DNA from: Acetivibrio alkalicellulosi
GTDB lineage: Bacteria; Bacillota; Clostridia; Acetivibrionales; Acetivibrionaceae
Direction of reading: 5' to 3'
DNA length: 64,000 nucleotides
Assembly (NCBI GenBank): GCA_008125075.1
Contig: VLTH01000002.1
Coordinates: 2,364,232 to 2,428,231, forward strand
In this document: piece after piece, positions 31,574 to 39,318 of the stretch
How positions within the stretch are numbered: position 1 is the stretch's first letter
Layout of the letters: each line of letters starts with the position of its first letter
Notes under the pieces: generated by a model
What the model saw: only the letters and a program-made list of their open reading frames with translations
Told to the model about the DNA's origin: nothing
The model's database searches: none
Translations under genes and position numbers: made by a program

Positions 31574-31766
31574 ATATTAAATTTCTGTAACAAATAATAT
31601 AATACCACATAACGGTAGAAGCTGCAAGAAGGGTAGTGTAAATCAATGTTGTATACAATGTTAATTTTTTAACTAGTTTTGTTCTAATGTCAAATTTCTT
31701 TTTTTTGGGCTTATCTCCACAGAAAATAGGATATTCTAAATTCTCACAAATGAAACAGCACTTATT
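31527..31766 (-). CDS. Small membrane protein with CxxC head (hypothetical, start unclear)
   Basis: A 79-codon open frame on the minus strand, too short for usual cut-offs. It encodes a Cys-rich head (KCCFICENLEYPIFCGDK), a basic segment (KPKKKKFDIRTK), one hydrophobic helix (LYTTLIYTTLLAASTV) and a tail. The amino-acid pattern looks like a real zinc-ribbon plus membrane-helix protein. However there is no ATG, GTG or TTG in frame before the CxxC. The frame begins inside the cheX stop region, and one fewer A in the run at 31765-31767 would give it an ATG. It may use a non-standard start, be coupled to cheX, or be recently frameshifted. Its last residues are encoded by an R1 repeat fragment. 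Confidence 0.4.
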   Translation of the reverse strand, partial: NKCCFICENLEYPIFCGDKPKKKKFDIRTKLVKKLTLYTTLIYTTLLAASTVMWYYIICYRNLILDIYKPVNVAAHVPV

Positions 31767-32223
31767 TCATTACTGAAATATCGATTTCAATTTTACCATT
31801 GTCAATTATTAAAGGAACACATATAGTTTTCATTTTAGTACTTGATATTTGCATATTTTGCCCCATGAGAAAGGAAGGTGGTGTTATTTCAATACCTATT
31901 CCCTTATTATATAGAATGGTTGCTGTATTTCCTAGAATCATATTTGTAAGTTCAGATATGGCACTCTTTGTTATCTCATCTAATTCTTTGACTTCCATTC
32001 CGCCCATCATATTAGAAGCTATGCTCAAAGCAATAGATTTACTCATAGAAAACACTGCTTGACCCCTTATTTTTCCAGTTAAACCAACAATAATAAGTAT
32101 ATTGTCACTGGCATACGGAGAGTCTTTTATATAAACTGTTCCTAATTTTACATCTATTCCTGCACTTTGTTTTAATACTGTCTGACTTGCTTCTATGAAA
32201 GGATTAATGTACTCTACATTCAT
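31762..32223 (-). CDS. CheX/CheC-like phosphatase-type chemotaxis protein
   Basis: 153 residues. Family features: an N-terminal helix (NVEYINPFIEASQTVLKQ), then the conserved ExxN motif in SAISELTNMILGN that acts on CheY-phosphate in CheX/CheC/FliY, and a second conserved stretch (IEITPPSFLMGQNM). Likely dephosphorylates a response regulator. ATG 32223 follows AGGTGG by eight bases; an upstream in-frame codon at 32265 is not supported. No other chemotaxis gene is adjacent. R3 repeat units fill its upstream region. Confidence 0.87.
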   Translation of the reverse strand: MNVEYINPFIEASQTVLKQSAGIDVKLGTVYIKDSPYASDNILIIVGLTGKIRGQAVFSMSKSIALSIASNMMGGMEVKELDEITKSAISELTNMILGNTATILYNKGIGIEITPPSFLMGQNMQISSTKMKTICVPLIIDNGKIEIDISVMK

Positions 32224-32255
32224 ATTGCAATACCACCTTCTTTTAAAATAAAAAT

Positions 32256-32390
32256 CTCGTGGCATCGAGCCCCTTAGATTTTAAGTCTTTCACGACCTTC
32301 GAAGACTTTTAATAAAAGTTCGTCCCATCAAACGCCTTCTCTTTTAAGTCCTTCACTTTATTTGAAGACTTTTAATAACTGATAAATAAA
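32256..32390. repeat. R3 repeat array, two about 60-bp units
   Basis: Two head-to-tail units share CATC, a CC-rich stretch, TTTTAAGTC, TTCAC, GAAGACTTTTAATAA. Within each unit AAGTC-type arms can pair with GACTT. A related array lies at 57630-57755. This one lies in the 5' region of cheX. From 32391 to 32535 I see only AT-rich sequence without a gene. Confidence 0.65.
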
Positions 32391-32535
32391 ACTGATTCAG
32401 TAATTTATTGGACTTATATATTAAATGATTCATTGGTTCAACATAAATACCAAATGTATTCTATTATTAATATTATTCTATAATTAATCAACGAAATCCT
32501 TCTTTTATGCAAGTTTTTTAGTATAAAACCATTAA

Positions 32536-32645
32536 CTAAGGAATGTCTGAAATATTACTTCCACTTTTCACGGGTCCTACTTGGCATCGAATAAGGACTG
32601 TAGTGAAATTATTGTGGAGGTAATATTTTCAACATTCCTAACTTA
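32536..32645. repeat. R2 repeat copy B (MITE-like)
   Basis: About 110 bp with terminal inverted repeats: the left end reads TAAGGAATGTCTGAAATATT and the right end, inverted, TTAGGAATGTTGAAAATATT. Inner arms CTTCCACTTTTCAC and GTGAAATTATTGTGGAGG also pair. Central part GGCATCGAATAAGGAC matches copy A. Confidence 0.8.
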
Positions 32646-32697
32646 ACTCTGTACCATGAAAATTTAATTTGCTCATAAACTGTCTCACATGAATTTT

Positions 32698-33252
32698 TTA
32701 GGAGTTTCTATTTAGAATTTCTTGTAAGGCCTTTGTTGTTATAGGAGAGCCCTTTAATAATTCATCATTGTAATCCATTTTTCCAGGATCTCCGATACCT
32801 ACAATAACTAGATCTTTTTTGTCTCTTAGAACTCCCAATGTGTCTCCACATGTTTCTTCTTTATTTACATTGTTTCCATATTTATCTACAACACCCTCTA
32901 TTACATCCCCATCTTTAGTTATAGAACAGGATAAATTCAATTTCATACAGTCCTTTCCATTAGATGCCACTGCCAGAACTCCAATTACTTCAACACTGTC
33001 ACTGTTTAAGATTATTTCCATAGCCTGCTCTCCTGCTCCTGTACCTTTATATCCTCTATCATCTACCATCACAATAACAGGATCATGTTCTGCTTTTTTT
33101 ATAAGTTCAAGTATTTCATCACCTGTTAATAGTGTTGGATTTCCAGCAGATGCTGAAATAGTTCTTCCTCCAATATTAATGGCAGCAATTTCAACTGCTT
33201 TTTTTGCTGCCATATCGCCATCAGTAACAAGAATTATTCTCTTTTTTTCCAC
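32698..33252 (-). CDS. Stage V sporulation protein AE family (SpoVAE, C-terminal-domain type)
   Basis: 184 residues. Matches the soluble SpoVAE/AEA family: RIILVTDGDMAAKKAVE, ISASAGNPT, VMVDDRGYKGTGAGEQA, VAVASNG and GIGDPGKMD are its conserved blocks. Works with the SpoVA channel that imports dipicolinic acid into the forespore in Bacillus; this subunit's exact role is unclear. Start is a GTG. It follows a 55-codon ORF by 21 bases and lies downstream of sigF. spoVAC and spoVAD are not next to it. Confidence 0.88.
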   Translation of the reverse strand: MEKKRIILVTDGDMAAKKAVEIAAINIGGRTISASAGNPTLLTGDEILELIKKAEHDPVIVMVDDRGYKGTGAGEQAMEIILNSDSVEVIGVLAVASNGKDCMKLNLSCSITKDGDVIEGVVDKYGNNVNKEETCGDTLGVLRDKKDLVIVGIGDPGKMDYNDELLKGSPITTKALQEILNRNS

Positions 33253-33273
33253 TATATTATCAATCCTTTTTTA

Positions 33274-33441
33274 CTATATTGTGTTTAGCCCATATAATAG
33301 TATTGTTTTACCCATTACAAATATTCCTTTTGATGGGATTTCTTCAACCTTCAATAGAAAATTAAGTGCTAATATTAAAGCCAAAATAAACATTATAAGT
33401 ATGCCAAAGTATATTTTGTGTTTTTTTAATGTTCTCACCAT
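33274..33441 (-). CDS. Small single-pass membrane protein between sigF and spoVAE (hypothetical)
   Basis: 55 codons, ATG 33441 with GAGGTG six bases upstream, TAG at 33274. Sequence: a basic head (MVRTLKKHK), a hydrophobic helix (YFGILIMFILALILALNFLL) and a short tail with KVEEIPSKGIFVMGK. I do not recognise the family. The good SD, conserved-looking composition and tight spacing to the SpoVAE-type gene suggest a sporulation-linked small protein (inference). From 33442 to 33628 only AT-rich sequence and a short ACCT/AGGT hairpin are seen. Confidence 0.65.
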   Translation of the reverse strand: MVRTLKKHKIYFGILIMFILALILALNFLLKVEEIPSKGIFVMGKTILLYGLNTI

Positions 33442-33628
33442 ATGTTTCACCTCAATAATTTGTATATCAATTATTATTGTGTAAATAAAAAAACAATATA
33501 CAAAATATTTTTACCTATAAAATGTAATATTAAAACATGTATTCTTTAACAACCTTTAAAGACTTTAAATCTATCTCCTCCACCTATACAGGTAGAACAA
33601 TAACACAATATTTTGATAAAAATATAAT

Positions 33629-34369
33629 TTAATTATATTTTATTTTTTTTCGTATGTCTGCTAAAATCTTTTTTTCTATTCTTGATACTTGCACCTGGGA
33701 TATTCCAAGCATTTTTGCTATTTGTGCCTGTGTCTTTTCATTAAAATATCTTAAAATTATTATTTGCTTCTCCCGTGGATTTAAAGTTTCTAATACCTTC
33801 CTTAAATCAATTTTATCTACAAGATCAACTTCGTGATTGTTACTTTGGTTGTCAATTCTATCAATTAACAACATAGAGGAATTATCTCCTTCACCTACTG
33901 TACTATATAAAGATTCATGAGTACAATTTGCCTCTAAAGCCATAACTATTTCTTCTTTAGTTACATTAAGCCGTGTAGAAATCTCATTAATTGATGGCTC
34001 TCTTCCATATTCTTTTGTCAAAATTTCTTTAGTTATTCTAATCTTATTTGATAACTCCTTTAACGATCGACTTACCTTTATCATTCCATCATCTCTAATA
34101 AATCGCTTTATTTCTCCTATTATCATAGGAACTGCATATGTAGAAAACTTTACATCAAAGGAATCATCAAACTTATTAATGGCTTTAATAAGACCTATAC
34201 AACCTATCTGGAATATATCATCAGATTCATATCCTCTGTTTTGAAATCTTCTTACAATACTCCAAACAAGACCTATATTTTTTTCAACTAAAACAGACTG
34301 TACTTGTTTATCCCCTGATTTAGCTTTTCTAATTAAATCCAAAGTTTCCCTATCAAATAGTTCATCCAT
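33629..34369 (-). CDS. sigF: RNA polymerase sporulation sigma factor F
   Basis: 246 residues. Sigma-70 regions: region 2 with VWSIVRRFQNRGYESDDIFQIGCIGLIKAI and FSTYAVPMIIGEIKRFIRDDG, and region 4 with LNPREKQIIILRYFNEKTQAQIAKMLGISQVQVSRIEK. SigF directs the first forespore programme after septation and is held by SpoIIAB until SpoIIAA releases it. SD AGGAG five bases before ATG. It follows spoIIAB by 67 bases. Confidence 0.97.
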   Translation of the reverse strand: MDELFDRETLDLIRKAKSGDKQVQSVLVEKNIGLVWSIVRRFQNRGYESDDIFQIGCIGLIKAINKFDDSFDVKFSTYAVPMIIGEIKRFIRDDGMIKVSRSLKELSNKIRITKEILTKEYGREPSINEISTRLNVTKEEIVMALEANCTHESLYSTVGEGDNSSMLLIDRIDNQSNNHEVDLVDKIDLRKVLETLNPREKQIIILRYFNEKTQAQIAKMLGISQVQVSRIEKKILADIRKKIKYN

Positions 34370-34436
34370 ATTTACTCCTATACCTTTTGTATTTTATATT
34401 AAAACTATTTTATATTATTTCCATAAAACCACATAT

Positions 34437-34874
34437 TTATTTCTCATTAACAGAGTTAAATGTTTTAAACATAACTACTGAAGTTCCTTTACCAATTTCA
34501 GACACAACCTCAATTTTATCCATAAAACTTTCCATAACGGTAAAACCCATCCCCGATCTTTCCATTTCAGGTTTTGACGTATACATGGGCTGCCTAGCAA
34601 GAACAACATCTCCAATTCCTGCGCCTTCATCAACAATTGTTATTTCCACAGAATCGTTAAATAACCTACAGTTCATTTTTACCAATCCATTTGAGTTTTC
34701 ATATCCATGAATAATTGCATTTGTAACTGCCTCAGAAACTGCTGTTTTTACATCTGCCATTTCCTCTATTGTAGGATCAATCTGTGATATAAAAGCTGCT
34801 GCAACAACTCTAGCAAAGCTTTCATTGGTAGACTTTGCAGAAAACTCCAACTTCATTTCATTTATTGGCTGCAT
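34437..34874 (-). CDS. spoIIAB: Anti-sigma F factor / SpoIIAA kinase
   Basis: 145 residues, GHKL ATPase fold. N box AVSEAVTNAIIHGYE, G1 box DEGAGIGDV, G2 region RSGMGFTVMESFMD and GKGTSV are present. Binds SigF and phosphorylates SpoIIAA. Start at ATG 34874 with AAGGGG eight bases upstream; the upstream in-frame Met codons overlap the spoIIAA stop and have no SD. Confidence 0.97.
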   Translation of the reverse strand: MQPINEMKLEFSAKSTNESFARVVAAAFISQIDPTIEEMADVKTAVSEAVTNAIIHGYENSNGLVKMNCRLFNDSVEITIVDEGAGIGDVVLARQPMYTSKPEMERSGMGFTVMESFMDKIEVVSEIGKGTSVVMFKTFNSVNEK

Positions 34875-34887
34875 TTTTAATTCCCCT

Positions 34888-35223
34888 TTACATTTTTTTA
34901 ATAGCATCATCTATATTTTGATAAGCTGGTATTATTTTGAGCAATCCTGACATTTCAAAAATTCTTTTTATTTGTTCATTAATATTAGTTATTGCCAACT
35001 TACCATTTAACTTCTGTATATTTTTGTACCTTCCAATTATAACACCAATTCCAGAACTATCCATAAAACTAACATTGGAGAAGTCAAAAACCATGTTTTT
35101 AGTAGATGACTTTATCAATTCAGAATCAATCTTCTGCCGAACATATTCTGCTGAGTGATGATCTAATTCACCTATAACATTTGCAACTAAGGTAGTACCT
35201 TTATACGAAATATTTACTTTCAA
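34888..35223 (-). CDS. spoIIAA: Anti-anti-sigma F factor
   Basis: 111 residues, STAS domain. Phosphorylated Ser lies in SFMDSSGIGVIIGRY. Dephosphorylated SpoIIAA frees SigF from SpoIIAB. First gene of the spoIIAA-spoIIAB-sigF operon, with AGGAGG upstream. R1 copy c begins 38 bases upstream, so the SigH promoter expected for this operon would lie at its edge; I could not find a convincing match. Confidence 0.97.
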   Translation of the reverse strand: MKVNISYKGTTLVANVIGELDHHSAEYVRQKIDSELIKSSTKNMVFDFSNVSFMDSSGIGVIIGRYKNIQKLNGKLAITNINEQIKRIFEMSGLLKIIPAYQNIDDAIKKM

Positions 35224-35260
35224 AATAATCCTCCTTTTTTTGTAATATTCTAAAAATAAC

Positions 35261-35396
35261 TTTTCAGAACAGAACCTTTTATTTTATGCGCGTACAACTT
35301 GTTTGCTTCGCAAACATGCACATGCGCATAGACATTCATTCGCGTCATACTTTTATTAAATGTTCATGAGCTATTATGTGCTCATGAATGTCTATT
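35261..35396. repeat. R1 repeat copy c (full length)
   Basis: Begins TTTTCAGAACAGAACC, has the core GTTTGCTTCGCAAAC hairpin flanked by GCGCGT and ACATGCGC, then ATAGACATTCATTCG, and ends CTCATGAATGTCTATTC; the ATAGACATTCAT and ATGAATGTCTAT segments pair. No ORF. Lies upstream of spoIIAA. Confidence 0.75.
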
Positions 35397-35464
35397 CTTT
35401 ACTATTTCTTCGCTCACTTAAATATTCCTTCGTAAAAACATGTAAGGTTTTGTCGGGTATAAAA

Positions 35465-35531
35465 AATAATATCGACAAAATATGCCAATGATATATATTC
35501 AATATCACTGTTATACTTTGTCGATATTATT
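35465..35531. repeat. Long hairpin between R1 copies c and d
   Basis: Arms AATAATATCGACAAA (35465-35479) and TTTGTCGATATTATT (35517-35531) are perfectly complementary over 15 bp, with an inner TGATAT/ATATCA pair. It has no T-run and is unlike a terminator. Confidence 0.6.
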
Positions 35532-35540
35532 GAAAAATAC

Positions 35541-35673
35541 TTTTCAGAATAGAACCTTTCATTTTATGCACGTGCAATTTGTTTGCTTCGCAAACATGCA
35601 CATGCGCAACGTCATTCATTCGCTTTATACTTTTAATTCTATGTTGGTGAGCTTTTTGCTCATGAATGTCTAT
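35541..35673. repeat. R1 repeat copy d (full length)
   Basis: Begins TTTTCAGAATAGAACC, contains GTTTGCTTCGCAAAC with ATGCACATGCGC, and closes with GCTCATGAATGTCTAT. Closely similar to copy c. Ends 12 bases from the HPr stop codon, downstream of it. Confidence 0.75.
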
Positions 35674-35685
35674 TTAATGCTTTAT

Positions 35686-35949
35686 TCACTCTCCTAAGCC
35701 AGTAGTTATTAAATATTCAAGTTCTTTTATTGCTGCATCTTCGTCCTCACCTTCTGCCCCTATAGTTATAACTGTATCTTTTGAAACAGCAAGAGACATT
35801 AGTCCCATAATGCTTTTAGCATTTACTTTTTTTGTACCTAATTTAATCCATATGTTTGATGTGTATTTACCTGATGTTTGAACAAACAAGGCTGCTGGCC
35901 TTGCATGAAGCCCTGTTGGATTAGTTATTTTAATAGTCTTTTCAACCAT
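35686..35949 (-). CDS. ptsH: HPr phosphocarrier protein
   Basis: 87 residues. Active-site His in TGLHARPAA and regulatory Ser in NAKSIMGLMSL are both present, so it can serve the PTS and also be the target of HPr kinase; the His argues against a Crh assignment. Starts two bases after the whiA stop, with its SD GGAGAG inside the last codons of whiA. HPr kinase is encoded 6 kb upstream on the same strand. Confidence 0.95.
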   Translation of the reverse strand: MVEKTIKITNPTGLHARPAALFVQTSGKYTSNIWIKLGTKKVNAKSIMGLMSLAVSKDTVITIGAEGEDEDAAIKELEYLITTGLGE

Positions 35950-35951
35950 TT

Positions 35952-36911
35952 TTATAACTCTCCTTTCATATTTCTTATATTATCAGCTATGTTATCTAAT
36001 TTCCTAAGTCTATGGTTAACACCTGATTTCCCAAGAGATGGAGTCAACATTTCTCCTAATTCTTTTAGATTAGAGTCACTATACTCCAACCTTAACTCAG
36101 CTATGTCTCTCAAGTTTTCAGGTAGTTTTTCAAAACCTAAGTTTTCTTTTATGTACATTATGTTTTTTACTTGTCTAACAGAAGCTTCAACCATCTTTTG
36201 TAAATTAGCAGTTTCACAGTTGACAATTCTATTAACACTGTTACGCATATCCTTTAATATTCTCACATTTTCAAGATTGAGCAATGCTGAGTGGGCTCCA
36301 ACTATGTTCAACAAATCAACAATGTTCTCGCCTTCTTTGAGATATACCACATAATTACATTTTCTTTTAATTATCTTCGAATTTAGATTAAATTCATTTA
36401 TCAAGTCATTTAACTCATTTGCCAAATCCAAACTATGGCTTATTATTTCTAGATGATAGGTTTTTTCTGGATCACTCATTGAACCAGCAGCTAAAAACGC
36501 TCCTCTTAAATAAGCTTTTTTATATGATTTCCTTTTAAGCATAGTTGTATATGGCAAATGCTTTACCGTTTTATAAACTTCACACTCACACACTATATTA
36601 ATATCATCAAGTATTTTTTTCAAACCCTTTGAACACGTTAATATCAAAATATATATAACATGTTTTTTCAATTTTGGGCTTCGTCTAATAATCATTTCAG
36701 CATTTATACCATATAAATCTTTTATTATTAAAAACACTTTTCGTGCTAACGCAGCATTTTCTGTAGTAATTCTCAAATTAATTTCATTTGAACTAAATAC
36801 TTTAACATGTCCACTTATTCTAACTACAGCTGCTAACTCCGCTAACATAATATATCTATCACTTATATTAATTCTACATAATTCATTTTTTACTGTCGAT
36901 GAAAACGACAA
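35952..36911 (-). CDS. whiA: WhiA sporulation/cell-division regulator
   Basis: 319 residues. N-terminal LAGLIDADG-like part ([22 protein letters not shown]) and C-terminal helix-turn-helix ([30 protein letters not shown]). I choose TTG 36911 because the product then begins with [12 protein letters not shown], as in other WhiA proteins, and GGGGTG lies six bases upstream; an ATG 21 bases earlier has no SD. In most Firmicutes whiA follows rapZ and yvcK; here a debranching enzyme and R1 repeats intervene. Confidence 0.95.
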   Translation of the reverse strand: MSFSSTVKNELCRINISDRYIMLAELAAVVRISGHVKVFSSNEINLRITTENAALARKVFLIIKDLYGINAEMIIRRSPKLKKHVIYILILTCSKGLKKILDDINIVCECEVYKTVKHLPYTTMLKRKSYKKAYLRGAFLAAGSMSDPEKTYHLEIISHSLDLANELNDLINEFNLNSKIIKRKCNYVVYLKEGENIVDLLNIVGAHSALLNLENVRILKDMRNSVNRIVNCETANLQKMVEASVRQVKNIMYIKENLGFEKLPENLRDIAELRLEYSDSNLKELGEMLTPSLGKSGVNHRLRKLDNIADNIRNMKGEL

Positions 36912-37017
36912 CTCAGACACCCCGTATATCATATTAAGCTATTAATCAGCTTTTTAAAACACATCAACTTTAGATAATTTCATTATAACATTTACAAACT
37001 TCTAAAACTACATACTA

Positions 37018-37162
37018 TTCTGAAATAAATTTCAGAATAGATACTTTTGATTTAATGGGCGTGCAATTTGTTTGCTTTGCAAACATGCACATGCCCAACT
37101 ACATTCGTTCACATTATACGTTTTCATCCTATTCTGGTCAACTTTATTCTCACGAATGTAGC
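37018..37162. repeat. R1 repeat copy e, first of a tandem pair
   Basis: 145 bp beginning with the small palindrome TTCTGAAATAAATTTCAGAA, then GATTTAATGGGCGTGCAATT, GTTTGCTTTGCAAAC, ATGCACATGCCC, CTACATTCGTTCAC and the closing CACGAATGTAGC. The unit repeats immediately at 37163. Confidence 0.8.
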
Positions 37163-37275
37163 TTCTGAAATAAATTTCACAATAGATACTTTTGATTTAA
37201 TGGGCGTGCAATTTGTTTGCTTTGCAAACATGCACATGCCCAGCTACATTCGTTCACATTATACGTTTTCATCCT
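37163..37275. repeat. R1 repeat copy f, second of the tandem pair
   Basis: Nearly identical to copy e over its 113 bp, differing at only a few positions, and cut short at TTTTCATCCTA. The identity points to a recent duplication. Confidence 0.8.
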
Positions 37276-37296
37276 AAGTATTATGGTAAATTTAAC

Positions 37297-39261
37297 TTAT
37301 TTTAAAATATCTTCTGTATATGAACGAAGTATTTCTCCAATACTCCATGCCTGTGCAAAACATCCTCTTGGAATTAGAGGCTCATTACCATCAAATATTT
37401 CCGATATAGAACCTATGCAAGCATCATTCAAATGATCTTTAAAAGGTTCTATAAACCTTGCAGCCATTGCTATTGCTTCATCAGAGTAATTATTTACTTT
37501 TACATAGGCAGTTATAAACTGACCTAATGGCCATGTCCAAACTGTACCTTGATGATATGCCCCATCCCTGTAATGCTGATCTCCCATATATACTCCTTTA
37601 TACTCATTAGAATCATCTGATAAACTTCTAAGACCATAAGCAGTATATAAATCTTTAAAAACTCTATCCACAACTTTCTTTGCCATATCTCCTTCGATAA
37701 CCTGATTAGAAAGACTTACAGCTAATATTTGATTTGGCCTTACCTTGTCATCTCCAATGTTATTTATTATACAATCATAAAGGCACTGTTTATCCTCATT
37801 CCAAAATTTTTCAATAAATGATTTTTTCACTTTAAGAGATAGGTCATTGTATATGCTACTATCTTCATTATAATGCTTTGAAAGAAAAGACATAATTTTT
37901 AGTGCATTATACCACAATGCATTAATTTCAACTGCTTTACCATGTCTAGGTGTAACAACCCAATCACCAACCTTTGCATCCATCCATGTAAGTTGGGTGT
38001 GTTCATCCCCTGCAGAAATCAAATAATCATCATCCATTTTTATGTTAAATCGGGTTCCTTTAGAGAAATAGTTTATAATATCTTTTAGTCCGCTATATAT
38101 GTTCTTTTTAACAAATTTATAATCATCAGTATATTTAACATATTTGTCTACAGCTTCAAAATACCAAAGAGGCGCATCTACGCTATTATATGGAGGCTCA
38201 TTGCCTGCATCTGGAAACATATTAGGAATAAGCCCTTCCTTAACATACTTTGAAAAAGTAAAAAGTATTTCTTTTGCATCTTCAAACCTTCTAGTTGAAA
38301 GTGTCAGTCCTGTAAAAGCTATCATTGTATCTCTTCCCCAGTCAGTAAACCAAGGGTACCCAGCAATAATAGTTTTAGCATCTGTTGATTTTCTGTGAAC
38401 AATAAAGTTATCTGCTGCCAATACAAGTTTTTTTGCTAGTTTATCTTTGTAACCTCCAGTGTCAAGAAGTTTTTCCAGTCTCTTTTGCTCTTTATTAATT
38501 ATGGATAACCCATCTTTATTTTTTATTTCTTTTTCAACTGTAGAAATTATTGTTATAGTTCTTTCTTCATGGGGCTCAATCTCAACATCAAAATATCCTG
38601 GAATATAGTGATCTTCAGTTGAAGAAAGTCCCCTTTCTCTTTCAATGGCATAATCCATATTGTAAAACCAACCATCATCTATATCTTCAAAAATACCGTT
38701 GCTACAATAAAGCTTTATATCTATATCATAACAAGATGGCTTTAGGGTAAGAATTCCTGAGTTTAAATGCTTATTAAAGTTCATATATTGTCTGCTGGAA
38801 TTAAAATGATAGTCTCTAAAATTAATTAAAGGAGTAATCCTTAAATTAACTTTGCTTGAACCATTCTTAACATAGTATACTACTGCAACTGTGTTTTCTC
38901 CATAGACCATAGAAATACTTTTTTCAATATATACATCCTTTACTCTATATACATACTTTGGTAATGGATTGTACTCAAATCTTTCAAGGTGATGATATCC
39001 CTTCATTATAAAGCCAGGCACCTCACATGAGAATAAATCGAAAGAATTTCCATTAATCACAATACTTTCGTCCAACTTAGACAATATCAAATGCCTATTT
39101 ACTGGGGGCTTTAAAGCTGCCATTAAAAGACCATGATATCTTCTAGTATTAGCACCAATTATAGTAGATGATGCAAATCCTCCAATTCCATTAGTTAAGA
39201 TCCATTCCTTTTGAATTCCTTGCTCATAAGTCCTCCAATTTGACTTTCCAAAGTCCATCAT
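37297..39261 (-). CDS. Glycogen debranching enzyme (amylo-alpha-1,6-glucosidase, GH133 type)
   Basis: About 654 residues. N-terminal domain 1-230 opens with EWILTNGIGGFASSTIIGANTRRYHGLL, typical for bacterial/archaeal debranching enzymes. Catalytic alpha/alpha barrel from about 265 with YPWFTDWGRDTMIAFTGL, MFPDAGNEPPYNSVDAPLW, SAGDEHTQLTWMDAK and YHQGTVWTWPLGQF. Cytoplasmic, no signal peptide. GGAGG lies five bases before ATG 39261. It sits between rapZ and whiA where yvcK usually lies. It joins HPr and HPr kinase in a carbon-storage setting, and a CBM25 protein is encoded 8 kb away. Confidence 0.95.
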   Translation of the reverse strand: MMDFGKSNWRTYEQGIQKEWILTNGIGGFASSTIIGANTRRYHGLLMAALKPPVNRHLILSKLDESIVINGNSFDLFSCEVPGFIMKGYHHLERFEYNPLPKYVYRVKDVYIEKSISMVYGENTVAVVYYVKNGSSKVNLRITPLINFRDYHFNSSRQYMNFNKHLNSGILTLKPSCYDIDIKLYCSNGIFEDIDDGWFYNMDYAIERERGLSSTEDHYIPGYFDVEIEPHEERTITIISTVEKEIKNKDGLSIINKEQKRLEKLLDTGGYKDKLAKKLVLAADNFIVHRKSTDAKTIIAGYPWFTDWGRDTMIAFTGLTLSTRRFEDAKEILFTFSKYVKEGLIPNMFPDAGNEPPYNSVDAPLWYFEAVDKYVKYTDDYKFVKKNIYSGLKDIINYFSKGTRFNIKMDDDYLISAGDEHTQLTWMDAKVGDWVVTPRHGKAVEINALWYNALKIMSFLSKHYNEDSSIYNDLSLKVKKSFIEKFWNEDKQCLYDCIINNIGDDKVRPNQILAVSLSNQVIEGDMAKKVVDRVFKDLYTAYGLRSLSDDSNEYKGVYMGDQHYRDGAYHQGTVWTWPLGQFITAYVKVNNYSDEAIAMAARFIEPFKDHLNDACIGSISEIFDGNEPLIPRGCFAQAWSIGEILRSYTEDILK

Positions 39262-39318
39262 CTCTACCTCCATAATCATTATTACATTGCTATTTTTTGA
39301 TAATTAATTAATATCTAT

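Noticed and set aside
32256-32400. Cyclic di-GMP or other riboswitch upstream of the CheX-like gene
   Set aside because: The conserved GEMM core and tetraloop receptor are not there. The same units occur downstream of another gene, so a repeat is the better reading.
35224-35260. SigH promoter upstream of spoIIAA
   Set aside because: A TAGAATAT -10 candidate exists, but no AGGAWWW element lies at the right distance, so I did not list it.
35261-35673. CRISPR array, considered because similar units recur at 35.3, 35.5 and 37.0 kb
   Set aside because: Units are 110-145 bp, spaced irregularly, with no constant-length spacers and no cas genes. They are dispersed hairpin repeats.
35686-35949. Crh in place of HPr
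   Set aside because: The active-site His is present (GLHARPAA), whereas Crh has lost it.
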